Below are positions 29,180-38,100 of a stretch of DNA of 64,000 nt, piece after piece. Position 1 is the stretch's first letter, and every line of letters begins with the position of its first letter. Under the pieces are notes generated by a model that was not told where the DNA came from, made no database searches, and worked only from the letters and a program-made list of their open reading frames with translations. The DNA is taken from contig NZ_QWDD01000001.1 in the NCBI RefSeq assembly GCF_003722355.1, forward strand, positions 3,649,001-3,713,000. Direction: 5' to 3'. The translations under genes and the position numbers were made by a program. Origin of the DNA: Methylocystis hirsuta (GTDB lineage: Bacteria > Pseudomonadota > Alphaproteobacteria > Rhizobiales > Beijerinckiaceae).

Positions 29180-30474
29180 ACACGTCTGCGCTCCGAAACA
29201 TCAATGTGCAGCTGGGACTTCTCCTTCTCCTATGCGTCGGGCTGTTCCATGCGGCGGTGACGACGATCTTTTTTCTTACCCAACCCGCTCCGGGCGACCC
29301 TCGAGACCTAAGCGCCGCACTCAGCGTGGCGGCTTTGACGGCCTTGGACGCTGCTTCCACGACCGAAAGGCCAGCCATCGCCGCGGCCTTAAATGCAAAC
29401 CTTCCAGGGTTTCACGTCGCGCTCTCAGGGCCAGGAGTCGCCGCCCGGAACGGGGGCCAGCCAGTTTATTTCCAAGATCGCCTTCCCACCGGAGTCGAGA
29501 TCGAAGCCCAAGACGGCGACAAGAGATTTAGCGGGTCGTTGCATGACGGGCAAAAATTCGAGCTCGACGCTCCGACCCGGCGTCCCGGTTTCCCACGGTT
29601 CGCGATCATCACCCTCGGCTTCGTCGCGGTCAGTCTATTCATTTTCTCCTTATGGGCCGCGCTGTCGCTTACGCGCCCCCTGACGAACTTCGCCAACGCT
29701 GCCGAATCCTTCGGCCTCGACAGCGTCCCGGCGCAGCTACCGGAGACCGGTCCCGAAGAAGTCCGCAAGGCGACGCGGGCCTTCAATCGCATGCAGCGTC
29801 GCATCGCGGAGATGGCCTCCCAACGAACGAGAATGTTGACGTCCGTTAGCCATGACCTTCGAACTCCGATTACGCGAATGCGTCTTCGCGCCGAATTCAT
29901 CGAAAGCAGCGACGCGAAAGCGAAACTGCTGCGTGACCTCGACCAGATGGAGGCGATGGTCCGCGGCTGCTTGGACTACTTGCGCGGCGGTTTCCAGCAA
30001 GAAGTCGTGGCGCTGGATCTGGCGAGCCTGTTGCAGGCGGTTGTCGATCAGTTCGGCGATGTGGGCGCCGACGCACGTTACGACGGAGTCGATCATTTAA
30101 ACGTTCTGGGCAGTCCAGACGATTTGGAACGCGCGTTCTCTAACCTCCTAGACAATGCGGTAAAATACGGGAAAAGCCCCGAGGTCCGGCTGTTGGAAAA
30201 CGATGAAGCAGCGGTTGTCGAGATCGTCGACAGGGGTCCGGGCATCCCCCAGGAAAAGAGGGAATCGATGCTGGAGCCTTTCGAGCGAGGAGACTTAGGC
30301 GCGTCCTCGAACGCAAACGAGGGATTCGGGCTGGGCTTGGCGATCGCGCGCGCGATCGTCGAAGCTCACGGCGGACGCCTCACATTGGATGAGCGGACCG
30401 GCGGCGGCCTGATCGCGAGGGTGTCGCTGGCCAAAGCTGAGTTCGAAACAAAACGAAACAAATTGAGCAAATAA
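29176..30474 (+). CDS. EnvZ-type sensor histidine kinase
   Basis: 432 residues from TTG 29176, overlapping the regulator stop. Membrane helices at about 10-34 and 142-164 flank a periplasmic sensor of about 105 residues. HAMP follows (165-215), then HisKA with SVSHDLRTPITRMR (phosphorylated H226) and HATPase with NLLDNAVKYG, DRGPGIP and GFGLGLAIARAIV. Start codons of both two-component genes are TTG, which suggests low expression. The ligand is unknown. Confidence 0.93.
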   Translation: MNTSALRNINVQLGLLLLLCVGLFHAAVTTIFFLTQPAPGDPRDLSAALSVAALTALDAASTTERPAIAAALNANLPGFHVALSGPGVAARNGGQPVYFQDRLPTGVEIEAQDGDKRFSGSLHDGQKFELDAPTRRPGFPRFAIITLGFVAVSLFIFSLWAALSLTRPLTNFANAAESFGLDSVPAQLPETGPEEVRKATRAFNRMQRRIAEMASQRTRMLTSVSHDLRTPITRMRLRAEFIESSDAKAKLLRDLDQMEAMVRGCLDYLRGGFQQEVVALDLASLLQAVVDQFGDVGADARYDGVDHLNVLGSPDDLERAFSNLLDNAVKYGKSPEVRLLENDEAAVVEIVDRGPGIPQEKRESMLEPFERGDLGASSNANEGFGLGLAIARAIVEAHGGRLTLDERTGGGLIARVSLAKAEFETKRNKLSK

Positions 30475-30497
30475 ATGTCTCCAGAGAATCCGACCTT

Positions 30498-30518
30498 GAT
30501 GACCCAAAGGGGGTCATC
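30498..30518 (+). promoter_or_regulatory. hairpin over the ribosome-binding region of the first glycosyltransferase
   Basis: An 8-bp perfect stem (gatgaccc / gggtcatc) with loop aaagg ends 3 bases before ATG 30522. The only purine-rich ribosome-binding candidate, aagggggt, lies in its loop and 3' arm. Translation could be limited unless the stem opens. Confidence 0.45.
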
Positions 30519-30521
30519 GAG

Positions 30522-31853
30522 ATGTCGATACACCAATCAGCTCCGGGCCGCGCCGCGCTATCGGGAAAAACCGTCGCAGTCGTGCATCCTGCGTGGCATT
30601 CCTGCGGAACGCACCAGGTCATCGCTAGTCAAATAAAGGCCTATAAGAAACTTGGAGCGCGCGTGCTCTCCGTTGCGCTTATGGACGATGTCACGCCCTC
30701 GATCGGCCGCGGCGAGCGCTGGAAGAACTACAGGTTGCATAGTGGGGACCTCGCCGCCGACGAGCGATATGAATCGTCCGCCACGATCGCGGACCTCTTC
30801 AGGACAGCGCTCCTAAAGGACGGTTGGTTGCCGTTGATCCATGGCGACCACGCAACCTGGCTCGTGGAGCTCGTGAAGCGCGCGCCTCTGCCCGAAGCGC
30901 TCGATACGGGCGCCATTGACCTGATCCACGCCAACCATTTCTTCGTAATGCCCTTCGTCGAAAGAATGCGCGAAAGGCGCCGCATTCCCGTCGTGCTCGA
31001 CACTCACGACATTCAGGCTCGGCAGTATGAGCTACGGAATCGCGCTGGGTTTAGCATCCCGCCGCACGTTCGCTATAACAGCATGCTCGCGATCGAACTC
31101 GCATGGATCGAGCGCGCCGACCTATGCATTCACTTGAATTCGGAAGAGTATGCGACGTTCGGCCAGCTGCTGCCTCAGTCTCGTCACGAACTGATCTATC
31201 CGTCGATAGCCCCCGTGGCTCCCCGCCCCAATGGCGATCGGGCGATTTTTGTCGCTGGCGACAACGCCGCCAACTACATCAGCGTCCGATGGTTTCTGAA
31301 ATATATTATGCCGCATGTTCCTGAGATGTCGATTTCGATTTTTGGCGACATCGCCGATGGCGTGAAAAGGCGTGACAGGCCGTTGTATGAAAAACATCGT
31401 AATCTTTTCCGCGGCAGGATAGCCGATATAGACTCCGCCTACGCCGACGCAGCTTTCATTCTCCTCCCAACGAGAGAAGGGCACGGCCTTTCAATCAAGA
31501 CCGTGGAAGCTCTGTCCAGCGGACTGCCGGTCATCGCGACGTCGAAAGCTTTCAGGGGCATGGAGATCGATCCGTCACGGCTTCGCAACGTCTGCATTGC
31601 GAATGACGCCAACGAATTCGCCGCCGCCATGGTCAAGTGTCGCGCCACGAGCGAACGAAACGATCCGTTGGCGAGCGATACGCGCGCGCTATACGAAGAG
31701 AGATACTCATTGGAAGGCTTTGCGCGTCGGCTCGGGGACGTCGCATGCAAGTTGATGGTGAACGATCCCTGTACGCCGTTGGATGCTGGATACAGAAAAC
31801 CAGCGACCGGCGCCTCGACTGATCCCGCTCGGCGCCATTCGCCAGCCGATTGA
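30522..31853 (+). CDS. glycosyltransferase (GT-B, family 1/4-like)
   Basis: 443 residues from ATG 30522. The N-terminal half has IDLIHANHFFVMPFVERM and VVLDTHDIQARQYELR, and the C-terminal half FILLPTREGHGLSIKTVEAL followed by GLPVIATSKAFRGM. This is the EX7E-type nucleotide-sugar site of GT-B enzymes in degenerate form. It probably adds a sugar to a surface polysaccharide or glycolipid in the cytoplasm. The product starts 47 bases after the kinase gene and may be co-transcribed with it. Donor and acceptor are unknown. Confidence 0.8.
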   Translation: MSIHQSAPGRAALSGKTVAVVHPAWHSCGTHQVIASQIKAYKKLGARVLSVALMDDVTPSIGRGERWKNYRLHSGDLAADERYESSATIADLFRTALLKDGWLPLIHGDHATWLVELVKRAPLPEALDTGAIDLIHANHFFVMPFVERMRERRRIPVVLDTHDIQARQYELRNRAGFSIPPHVRYNSMLAIELAWIERADLCIHLNSEEYATFGQLLPQSRHELIYPSIAPVAPRPNGDRAIFVAGDNAANYISVRWFLKYIMPHVPEMSISIFGDIADGVKRRDRPLYEKHRNLFRGRIADIDSAYADAAFILLPTREGHGLSIKTVEALSSGLPVIATSKAFRGMEIDPSRLRNVCIANDANEFAAAMVKCRATSERNDPLASDTRALYEERYSLEGFARRLGDVACKLMVNDPCTPLDAGYRKPATGASTDPARRHSPAD

Positions 31854-31977
31854 TCAAGCCGCACGACTTGCGGCGAAACGCCGGTCAGCCGCTCAAATCT
31901 ACATCCCTGAAACCAATCGCTGGACCGCTCGAAAGCACGCGTCCGCACTTTCGGCGTACACTCTGGAGACGAGCAAG

Positions 31978-33285
31978 ATGGAGCAGCAAATTGAACACGA
32001 AAGCGAGGTCGCTCTTTTTCTCGCGTCGCAGATTCAGCTAGAGAACCTCGAAATGAAGCGTAGACGCATGGCGGATGCGCTCGATCCTGTAACAGCTTTC
32101 GTCTATTTCAAATTGAGAGAATTCTATTGGACGGTGACCAGGCAGCTAGGCCTTGCCCGTCTGCACGACGGATCGAGAGCCCGGCGGCGTTTGAGCTCAA
32201 AGCGCCAACCTCTTTTGCTAAGAGAAATCGCCCCCGGCGACACGTTCTCCTCAATTTCATCTGGCCGTGTTTTCATTGATGTCACGCCAACATCACGGTT
32301 TGGAGGGAAAACTGGCGTTCAGCGCGTCGTTCGCGAGATAGCAAAGAGATCGATCCGAGATCGATTTGCGCTTCCCGTGATCGTCGAAAATGGTGAACTG
32401 CTTTCCTATTACGACCATCCTTCGCTCCCGCGCTCGGTCAAGTTCAGGGAAGGCGACAAATTTGTGCTCCTCGACGCAAGCTGGGGCATTCTTTCCGAGC
32501 ATCTGCCTTTTATTCAGGGTCTCGCCGATGTCGGCGGGCAGCTCATAACGGTCCTGCATGACCTGATCCCATTGATCCATCCGCTCAGCGTCACCCCCGA
32601 AATGACTGACGAATTCAACGAGTGGTTCGAACAAATCGTAATGAAGAGCGATCGCATCATATGCGTTTCAAAGAGCACTGCGATGAACTTCATGGCTTAC
32701 GTCGACCGCAAAGACCTCGCCACCCGGCCGCATCTGCGTATCGGATGGTGGCGACTGGGCGCGGATTTCGACGACCAGGATAACGCTCGAGTTTCTGCTG
32801 AGGCCAGAACCGTGACGACAAGCGAAACGCCTTACTTTCTGAGCGTGGGCACTCTTGAACCACGAAAATGCTATCCGATCGCGCTCGACGCTTTCGAACG
32901 TCTTTGGGCGCGCGGGGTCGACGCTCGCTACGTCATCATTGGCCGAGCAGGCTGGCAAAGCGAATCTCTCGAACATCGCATCAGACAACACCACGAATTT
33001 GGGCGGCGCCTCCTATGGCTCGATAAGGCGAGCGATGCCGACCTTCATCACTGCTATACCCATGCGTGCGCACTGGTTTATCCGTCAATGCTCGAAGGAT
33101 TTGGCCTCCCGCTGGTTGAAGCTGGACATTACGGACTTCCGGTCATCGCCTCGGATTTGCCCGTGTTCCACGAAACCGGCGGAGACCATGTCCGCTATTT
33201 CAACTTACTGGACTCGATCGACTTGGCCGATAAAATCGAGACGCTCTATCGAGAACCGATCGAAAAAGAAAAAATGCCGATCTAA
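31978..33285 (+). CDS. glycosyltransferase family 4
   Basis: 435 residues from ATG 31978, preceded by ctctggagacgagcaag. The frame is open from ATG 31783, but that start overlaps the previous gene by 71 bases and adds no conserved sequence. Domain signs are FIDVTPTSRFGGKTGVQRVV, SVGTLEPRKCYPIALDAF (donor-domain start), and VYPSMLEGFGLPLVEAG with the EX7E motif near the end. GT4 enzymes of this kind act in O-antigen or capsule assembly. It is the last gene of the glycan cluster. Confidence 0.88.
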   Translation: MEQQIEHESEVALFLASQIQLENLEMKRRRMADALDPVTAFVYFKLREFYWTVTRQLGLARLHDGSRARRRLSSKRQPLLLREIAPGDTFSSISSGRVFIDVTPTSRFGGKTGVQRVVREIAKRSIRDRFALPVIVENGELLSYYDHPSLPRSVKFREGDKFVLLDASWGILSEHLPFIQGLADVGGQLITVLHDLIPLIHPLSVTPEMTDEFNEWFEQIVMKSDRIICVSKSTAMNFMAYVDRKDLATRPHLRIGWWRLGADFDDQDNARVSAEARTVTTSETPYFLSVGTLEPRKCYPIALDAFERLWARGVDARYVIIGRAGWQSESLEHRIRQHHEFGRRLLWLDKASDADLHHCYTHACALVYPSMLEGFGLPLVEAGHYGLPVIASDLPVFHETGGDHVRYFNLLDSIDLADKIETLYREPIEKEKMPI

Positions 33286-33913
33286 TCGTGGGACGACTCG
33301 GCGCGCAATCTCGCCAATCTCATCTTGAATGATGCCTATCAAACACACATTCAGCGATAGTCTCCCCGCCTGATTTGCAGTCCGGCGCCTTTCTAGGGGC
33401 AACAGTGAAAATCATCGGATCGCAACCGCGAGGAGCGTTTGGCGCGCTTACGCTGAGTTTGTGCCACAATCCTCCCGGCGGCGGCGGGCCGTTCCGGTCG
33501 AGACCCCGCAGCCGATATCTCGACTGGCCTTGAGAAGCGCCTGGTTCGGTTTCTTCCCTCACAATGACTTATCCGGCGCCCTGCGAGCCGTTGCGCGAGT
33601 TCGCGCGATCTATCGTCGCCGTGGCGGCAATGCCAATGGCGCATGCTGAACCACGAACAATGCTGAGAGGCGTCATAAGCACCAGAAAGGCCGTATTGAC
33701 TGGGGATCGCCCAGTCGGACCTGCGGCCGGCCGGAAATGACACGCCAAGCGACGGCTCAATCAAATTCGCGCCGCGAAAGCGGGCGTTTGCAACCGAACC
33801 GGACGAGAAGAGGAGCCAAATTTTTGAGGTCGGCTAGAGCGCCAATGTTGCATACTTGCGATATGAGAGCATAATTATCGGATGGATTTGATATCGCTTC
33901 TGAAGAAATAGCC
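33286..33913. other. intergenic stretch without recognisable gene
   Basis: 628 bases with short frames on both strands, none of which resembles a known protein. The only structure I can support is the dispersed repeat at 33720-33775. It marks the right side of the glycan island. Confidence 0.6.
33720..33775. repeat. dispersed repeat, copy B (island right side)
   Basis: Matches 26856-26912: cctgcggcc, tgacacgccaagcg, cggctcaa and gccgc in the same order and spacing, with a one-base gap and several substitutions. Confidence 0.7.
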
Positions 33914-34900
33914 TTGGAAACCATACATCGCCAATTGATGCGAACTGACGAGCGGGACATCCCGCCGGTAATTGCGCGCGGATACGCGGAAAGACAACTC
34001 GTAGTTGTTGTACCCGAACCGATGGTCAAACCGCGGGCTTCAGAGGAGCTACGAGGGGAACCCCAGGGTGGATTTGGGGACCGGGTGAGGCACCGCTTTG
34101 AAATTCACAAGGCAGCTCAGAACAAGCAATGGGACCTAGTTACTGATGCACTTGAAAAGAGAGACTGGAGTAAAGCAGCAATATCATGGTTTAAGTATTA
34201 CACGAATTTCAGGTCACCGCACTCACATGGGGTTGATGAGGTGACAACTACCTCTCTAAACGCTTTAGTAAAGTTTGCAGAATGGTCAAAGTCGAATAAA
34301 ATTGACAAACTGATATTACCAGTTGGCAAAACAGAGGCAAAAGCGATAGCATTCCCGCCCGGACATCCGCGAACGGACGTCCTTTATGTAGGGCACCCTG
34401 CCATTCCAAATGTCTATTATCCAATGGCTGATTTTCATAGAGCCACCTTCGAACACAAATTTTGCGAAGCCATCGAGCTTTTAATGAGCTTGGGAGCAAC
34501 TCAAATCCGAGTGCAGCATGTTACAGGTTGGTCAAGCGAACTTAAATCCAAGATTTCCGCGCCGATCGGCTCTCCGACCGAAGAGATAACATTGGATGTT
34601 GGTAGGAGTTCAAATAATCGTCGAAACTTGTTGTACGAGGCTTCGCTAAGCGGTAATAAAAATCCCACGATACCGGGCCATTTAGTTTGGTACCCTCACG
34701 AACCAACCTGGCAGACGCTGGCTAGAGGAAGGATTGATTTTGGCCTTCGTGACTTCTCTCTTAAAGTGACTTACGAAGATGATTACGGTGTTAACGTGAA
34801 ATTAAAGGGTGCGGTGGCCAAGGCAGGATTTGAGATCGGAGGTGAATTTGAACAGCATCAATCTACAGTATGGAACTTAGAAGGAAAATTTGGTACATAA
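33914..34900 (+). CDS. hypothetical protein of unknown family
   Basis: 328 residues from ATG 33914. No membrane segment or signal peptide. Composition is much lower in GC than the neighbours, with many AAA, ATT and TTA codons, which points to recent transfer. An N-terminal mixed-charge part is followed by a middle domain (about 85-215) with LILPVGKTEAKAIAFPPGHP. A C-terminal domain (about 255-328) is rich in alternating hydrophobic and charged residues (RIDFGLRDFSLKVTYEDDYG), suggesting a beta-rich fold, and ends with an EHQ-type segment and STVWNLEGKF. I do not recognise it. It stands alone between the glycan island and terB. Confidence 0.65.
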   Translation: METIHRQLMRTDERDIPPVIARGYAERQLVVVVPEPMVKPRASEELRGEPQGGFGDRVRHRFEIHKAAQNKQWDLVTDALEKRDWSKAAISWFKYYTNFRSPHSHGVDEVTTTSLNALVKFAEWSKSNKIDKLILPVGKTEAKAIAFPPGHPRTDVLYVGHPAIPNVYYPMADFHRATFEHKFCEAIELLMSLGATQIRVQHVTGWSSELKSKISAPIGSPTEEITLDVGRSSNNRRNLLYEASLSGNKNPTIPGHLVWYPHEPTWQTLARGRIDFGLRDFSLKVTYEDDYGVNVKLKGAVAKAGFEIGGEFEQHQSTVWNLEGKFGT

Positions 34901-35098
34901 GGATGTCAAATCCTTTGTGCATCTTCTAACGATTAGCCGTGAACACGAGCATGGTTTGATTGTTTTGCCTCGTTCTGCCGAGCCCTGAATAATAAATGGA
35001 TCATAAGCTGCGGTGCCATTACCTGGCCGGGCTACACCTCCTCCGCCTCCTGATCTATACGGATCGCCACGCAACTCCGCCCGGTAGGCCCGCCGCCC

Positions 35099-35602
35099 AT
35101 GTTCTCAGCTCTCAAAAACTTCATCAACGACCTCACCGGCGAGGCCGAGCGGCCCAAGGCCTTTGAGGCCGCCGACTATCAGCTCGCCGCCGCCGCGCTT
35201 CTCGTCCATATCGCCTCGGTCGACGGCGAATTCGACGACAAGGAAAGGGCGCGCATTCATCAGCTCGTCGAGGCGCGCTTCGGCCTTCAAGGCGACGCGG
35301 CGGCCGAATTGATCGACTCCGCGCAGGAGAGCGAGCGCGACGCCGTCGACCTCTATCGCTTTACGAGCGTGCTGAAGCGTCGGCTCGATGAGGACGGGCG
35401 CCGGCAGATCGTCGGCATGCTCTGGGACATGGCGCATGCCGACGGCGCGGTGCATGAATTCGAGGAGAATGTCGTCTGGCGCGTCGCCGAATTGCTTGGC
35501 GTTTCGACGCGCGAGCGCGTCGAGCTGCGCCGCGAGTTCCGCGACGCCGCCGCGCCGCCCCCAACCGGCCCCTGGTCGCCGAGCAAGGATGGCGGCCAGT
35601 GA
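35099..35602 (+). CDS. TerB-family protein
   Basis: 167 residues from ATG 35099. All-helical TerB-like domain (about 25-140) with two conserved acidic segments, VDGEFDDKERARI and ADGAVHEFEENVVWRVAELLG, which bind metal in TerB relatives. Family members occur in tellurite resistance and, in short forms like this, as general cytoplasmic proteins of unclear role. The GTG start of the SDR gene overlaps its stop (GTGA), so the two are co-translated. Confidence 0.88.
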   Translation: MFSALKNFINDLTGEAERPKAFEAADYQLAAAALLVHIASVDGEFDDKERARIHQLVEARFGLQGDAAAELIDSAQESERDAVDLYRFTSVLKRRLDEDGRRQIVGMLWDMAHADGAVHEFEENVVWRVAELLGVSTRERVELRREFRDAAAPPPTGPWSPSKDGGQ

Positions 35603-36384
35603 CGCGCCCCGTCGCAGTCATCACCGGCGCGTCCGACGGCATCGGCGCGGCGCTTGCCCGCGTCTTCGCCGCCAACGGCCATGAGCTCGCGCTCGTCGCC
35701 CGTCGCGGCGAGCGGCTGGAGGCGCTGGCCGACGAAATCGCCGCCAATGGCGCCGTCCGCCCGCTTCCTATCGAACTCGATGTCACAACGGAGGGCGCCG
35801 CAGACGCTCTGTCAGCACGCCTGGCGGAGGCCGGCGCCGCTCCGCAATTCCTGGTGAACAACGCGGGATTTGGCCTCATGGGCCGCGCCATCGACCTCGA
35901 CGCCGCCGAGCAGCTCGCGATGCTCGATCTCAATACGCGCGCGCTCACCGCGCTGACCTTGCGCTTTCTGCCGTCAATCGTCGCGGCGAAGGGCGGCGTG
36001 CTCAACGTCGCCTCGGTCGCGGCCTTCATGCCGGGGCCGGGCTTCGCCGTCTATTACGCCACCAAGGCCTATGTGCGCTCGCTCAGCGAAGCGCTATCAC
36101 AGGAATTGAAGCCGCTGGGGGTGAAGGTCGCCTGTCTTTGTCCCGGTCCAGTGGAGACCGGCTTCCAGGCGCGGGCCGGCTTCGATTTCTCGGGCGTGAT
36201 GGGCGCGATGAAGCCGGCGATGCTGCCGGCGGCGGAAGTGGCCCGCCAGGGCTATGAGGGCTTGATGGCTGGCAAGCGCGTGATCGTGCCGGGACTCGTC
36301 AACCGCATGTTCGTCTGGGGCTCGGCGGCGGCGCCGCGCGCGCTGCTGCTGCCGCTGCTCGCGACGGCCCAGCAGCGGCGCTGA
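35599..36384 (+). CDS. short-chain dehydrogenase/reductase
   Basis: 261 residues from GTG 35599. Classical SDR: cofactor motif TGASDGIGAAL (about 9-19), structural NNAGFG, and catalytic Tyr and Lys in YYATKAY (about 152-156), with Ser upstream in VASVAAF. Substrate is unknown; the closest pattern is that of DltE/YqjQ-like SDRs that use NADP. It is translationally coupled to the TerB-like gene. Confidence 0.92.
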   Translation: MTRPVAVITGASDGIGAALARVFAANGHELALVARRGERLEALADEIAANGAVRPLPIELDVTTEGAADALSARLAEAGAAPQFLVNNAGFGLMGRAIDLDAAEQLAMLDLNTRALTALTLRFLPSIVAAKGGVLNVASVAAFMPGPGFAVYYATKAYVRSLSEALSQELKPLGVKVACLCPGPVETGFQARAGFDFSGVMGAMKPAMLPAAEVARQGYEGLMAGKRVIVPGLVNRMFVWGSAAAPRALLLPLLATAQQRR

Positions 36385-36487
36385 TCAACGCTGGCGAAAT
36401 CTGTCCGGGCGAAGGCTCGCTTCTGGCGGCCGCCTCTGTTTGAGAAAGACAAATAAATCTACCGCGACGAAGAAAATAATAGTATAT

Positions 36488-36871
36488 CTAGCCAGTTTTA
36501 AGAATATCGACTGCAGATTTCAGAGGGTCGGTTGGAACAGTGAAAAATCCCTGGAATGGCCGATCGAGCTCCACCAGCAGAAAGATCGCCCCGGAGACGC
36601 ATAAGGACGCCGTAACAAGCCCAAGCGCCGCCGTCCAATGATGGTGCGAAATGACGCCGAAATTAAAGAAAACCGTCACGAGCAGAGCGATCAGGAATAT
36701 GACCACCTCCAGCGGTATATTGGCGTTCAAGTCGTTATATATTTTCCATCTTATGCCGGAAATTTCCTGCGTTAAATTAAGCGCGGCGGTCTTCGCCCAT
36801 GATTTTTTCTCATCTTTCGCTTCTAAAGTGAGCACTGCTTCGCGAAATGAATCGATCTTGGCTTTTTTAAA
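36488..36871 (-). pseudogene. C-terminal half of membrane protein gene split by IS1595 element
   Basis: The minus strand from the target duplication reads FKKAKIDSFREAVLTLEAKD, then two membrane segments (LEVVIFLIALLVTVFFNF and ALGLVTASLCVSGAIFLLVE), ending in TGA near 36488. Together with 38957-39342 it restores an in-frame 253-residue protein resembling DUF4239/bestrophin-like membrane proteins, which are small integral proteins of unknown function. Confidence 0.85.
36864..36871. repeat. 8-bp target-site duplication, left copy
   Basis: tttttaaa directly before the left inverted repeat; the same 8 bases follow the right inverted repeat at 38957-38964. Eight bases is the usual duplication for IS1595-family insertion. 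Confidence 0.92.
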
Positions 36872-36884
36872 GGGGACTATCCCC

Positions 36885-36913
36885 TTGACACAAGTATCCG
36901 GCTAAGGCATATT
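36885..36913 (+). promoter_or_regulatory. sigma70-like promoter in the left inverted repeat
   Basis: TTGACA (36885-36890), 17 bases, CATATT (36908-36913). The -35 box is part of the terminal repeat itself; transposase ATG 36936 follows. Confidence 0.6.
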
Positions 36914-36935
36914 CTCCCTCATTGGAGATATGCAC

Positions 36936-37862
36936 ATGCCGACCCGTAAGCGCACTTATCATTCAAAGTCTGGAACCCGCGAAAGCAACGTCCAGCCGTA
37001 TTCCGTTCGCGAGTTTTTCGCGGAATTTCCGGATGATGATGCGTGCTTGAAGCGGATTATGGAGGTCCGTTACGGGCTTCGCCACGCCTGTGGGAAATGC
37101 GGCGTGGAAAGCACCTTTCATAAGGTATCCAACCGTCGCGCGTATGCGTGCGCGGCTTGCGGTGACCATGTTTACCCGTGCGCTGAGACAATTTTCAAGG
37201 ACTCGCGCACTCCGCTAACTGTTTGGTTTTATGCAATCTATTTGTTTATTGCGACGCGTCACGGCGTCAGCGGTAAGGAGCTTCAGCGCCAGCTTGGCGT
37301 TACTTACAAATGCGCCTATCGCATTGGTATGCAAATTCGAAAACTTATGGCTACCGCCGATGGCTTCGAAATGCTCAAAGGCCACGTTGAACTTGACGAG
37401 GCTTATGTTGGTGGTCGCCGCCCCGGCAAGCGCGGTCGCGGGGCTGAAGGAAAGACGATCGTAATGGGTGCTAAGGCGCGCGGCGGTAGGATCGTCACCA
37501 AGGTGATCCCGGACGTGCGCAAGGAAACCCTGCGCGGCGTGGTGCTGGATACGGTTGAAAAGGGCGCTGTCGTCTCGACGGATGAGCTTTACAGCTACGG
37601 CTTACTCACCGGCGACGGCTACCAGCACGGGGCGGTGAAGCACGGTGCGAAGGAATGGGCCTACTTTGACTACCGGACTGGCGAGACGCACCACACGAAC
37701 AACGTCGAGTCGTTTTGGAAATTGTTCAAGAAGTCAATCGCTTCGACGCATATCAGCATCAGCGCGAAGCGGATGGAGGCTTACCTTGGGGAGTTTTCGT
37801 TCCGCTCGAACAATCGTCAGATGCGGAATGCGATGTTTGATCTTCTGATCGCGGCGCTTTGA
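36936..37862 (+). CDS. IS1595-family (ISXO2-like) transposase
   Basis: 308 residues from ATG 36936 with ggaga 8 bases upstream; ATG 36930 is too close to the ribosome-binding site. A zinc ribbon (HACGKCG and YACAACGDHVYP, about 50-85) is followed by the ISXO2 DDE domain: HVELDEAYVGGR (first Asp), VVSTDELYSYG (second Asp) and TNNVESFWKLFKKS (third acidic site). The protein is undamaged, so the element may still move. The 3' end overlaps the antisense small ORF. Confidence 0.95.
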   Translation: MPTRKRTYHSKSGTRESNVQPYSVREFFAEFPDDDACLKRIMEVRYGLRHACGKCGVESTFHKVSNRRAYACAACGDHVYPCAETIFKDSRTPLTVWFYAIYLFIATRHGVSGKELQRQLGVTYKCAYRIGMQIRKLMATADGFEMLKGHVELDEAYVGGRRPGKRGRGAEGKTIVMGAKARGGRIVTKVIPDVRKETLRGVVLDTVEKGAVVSTDELYSYGLLTGDGYQHGAVKHGAKEWAYFDYRTGETHHTNNVESFWKLFKKSIASTHISISAKRMEAYLGEFSFRSNNRQMRNAMFDLLIAAL

Positions 37863-37983
37863 TTAGAGCCGCAGCAAAAGCGTCGAACTCGGCGCGGTCT
37901 ATGGGGCCGACGCCACGAGCTTCCTCTTGGGCGATAAACCGCTGTAATTGCCCGGATTTTATGGCCTCTGATAGCGTTAACAT
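37759..37983 (-). CDS. small passenger protein of the IS1595 element
   Basis: 74 residues from ATG 37983 (ggaa 7 bases upstream); a TTG start at 38022 is possible. The core SEAIKSGQLQRFIAQEEARG and VGPIDRAEFDAFAAALIK looks like a short helical protein. I recall similar small proteins beside IS1595 transposases, with an EDQTS motif near the end as here. Its 3' third is antisense to the transposase end. Two of its four Ile codons are ATA (37960-37962 and 37900-37902), rare in this genome. Function unknown. Confidence 0.55.
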   Translation of the reverse strand: MLTLSEAIKSGQLQRFIAQEEARGVGPIDRAEFDAFAAALIKAPRSEDQTSHSASDDCSSGTKTPQGKPPSASR

Positions 37984-38041
37984 GCTGATTCCGCGTCTGA
38001 ATCGAGTGTTTGTGGTTGACAAAACATATCAGATATGGTGC

Positions 38042-38071
38042 AAAAAAAGAAGGGGCGGCTCACGCCGCCCC
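38042..38071 (-). terminator. intrinsic terminator of the passenger unit
   Basis: On the minus strand ggggcggc, loop gtga, gccgcccc, then ttc and seven T. It closes the unit that starts at the promoter 38823-38851. Confidence 0.93.
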
Positions 38072-38100
38072 TCGCAGTCTAATAAGAGGATGCGACTGAG

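Noticed and set aside
31783..31977. Upstream extension of the second glycosyltransferase
   Set aside because: It would overlap the previous gene by 71 bases, and ATG 31978 has a ribosome-binding site while the extension shows no conserved sequence.
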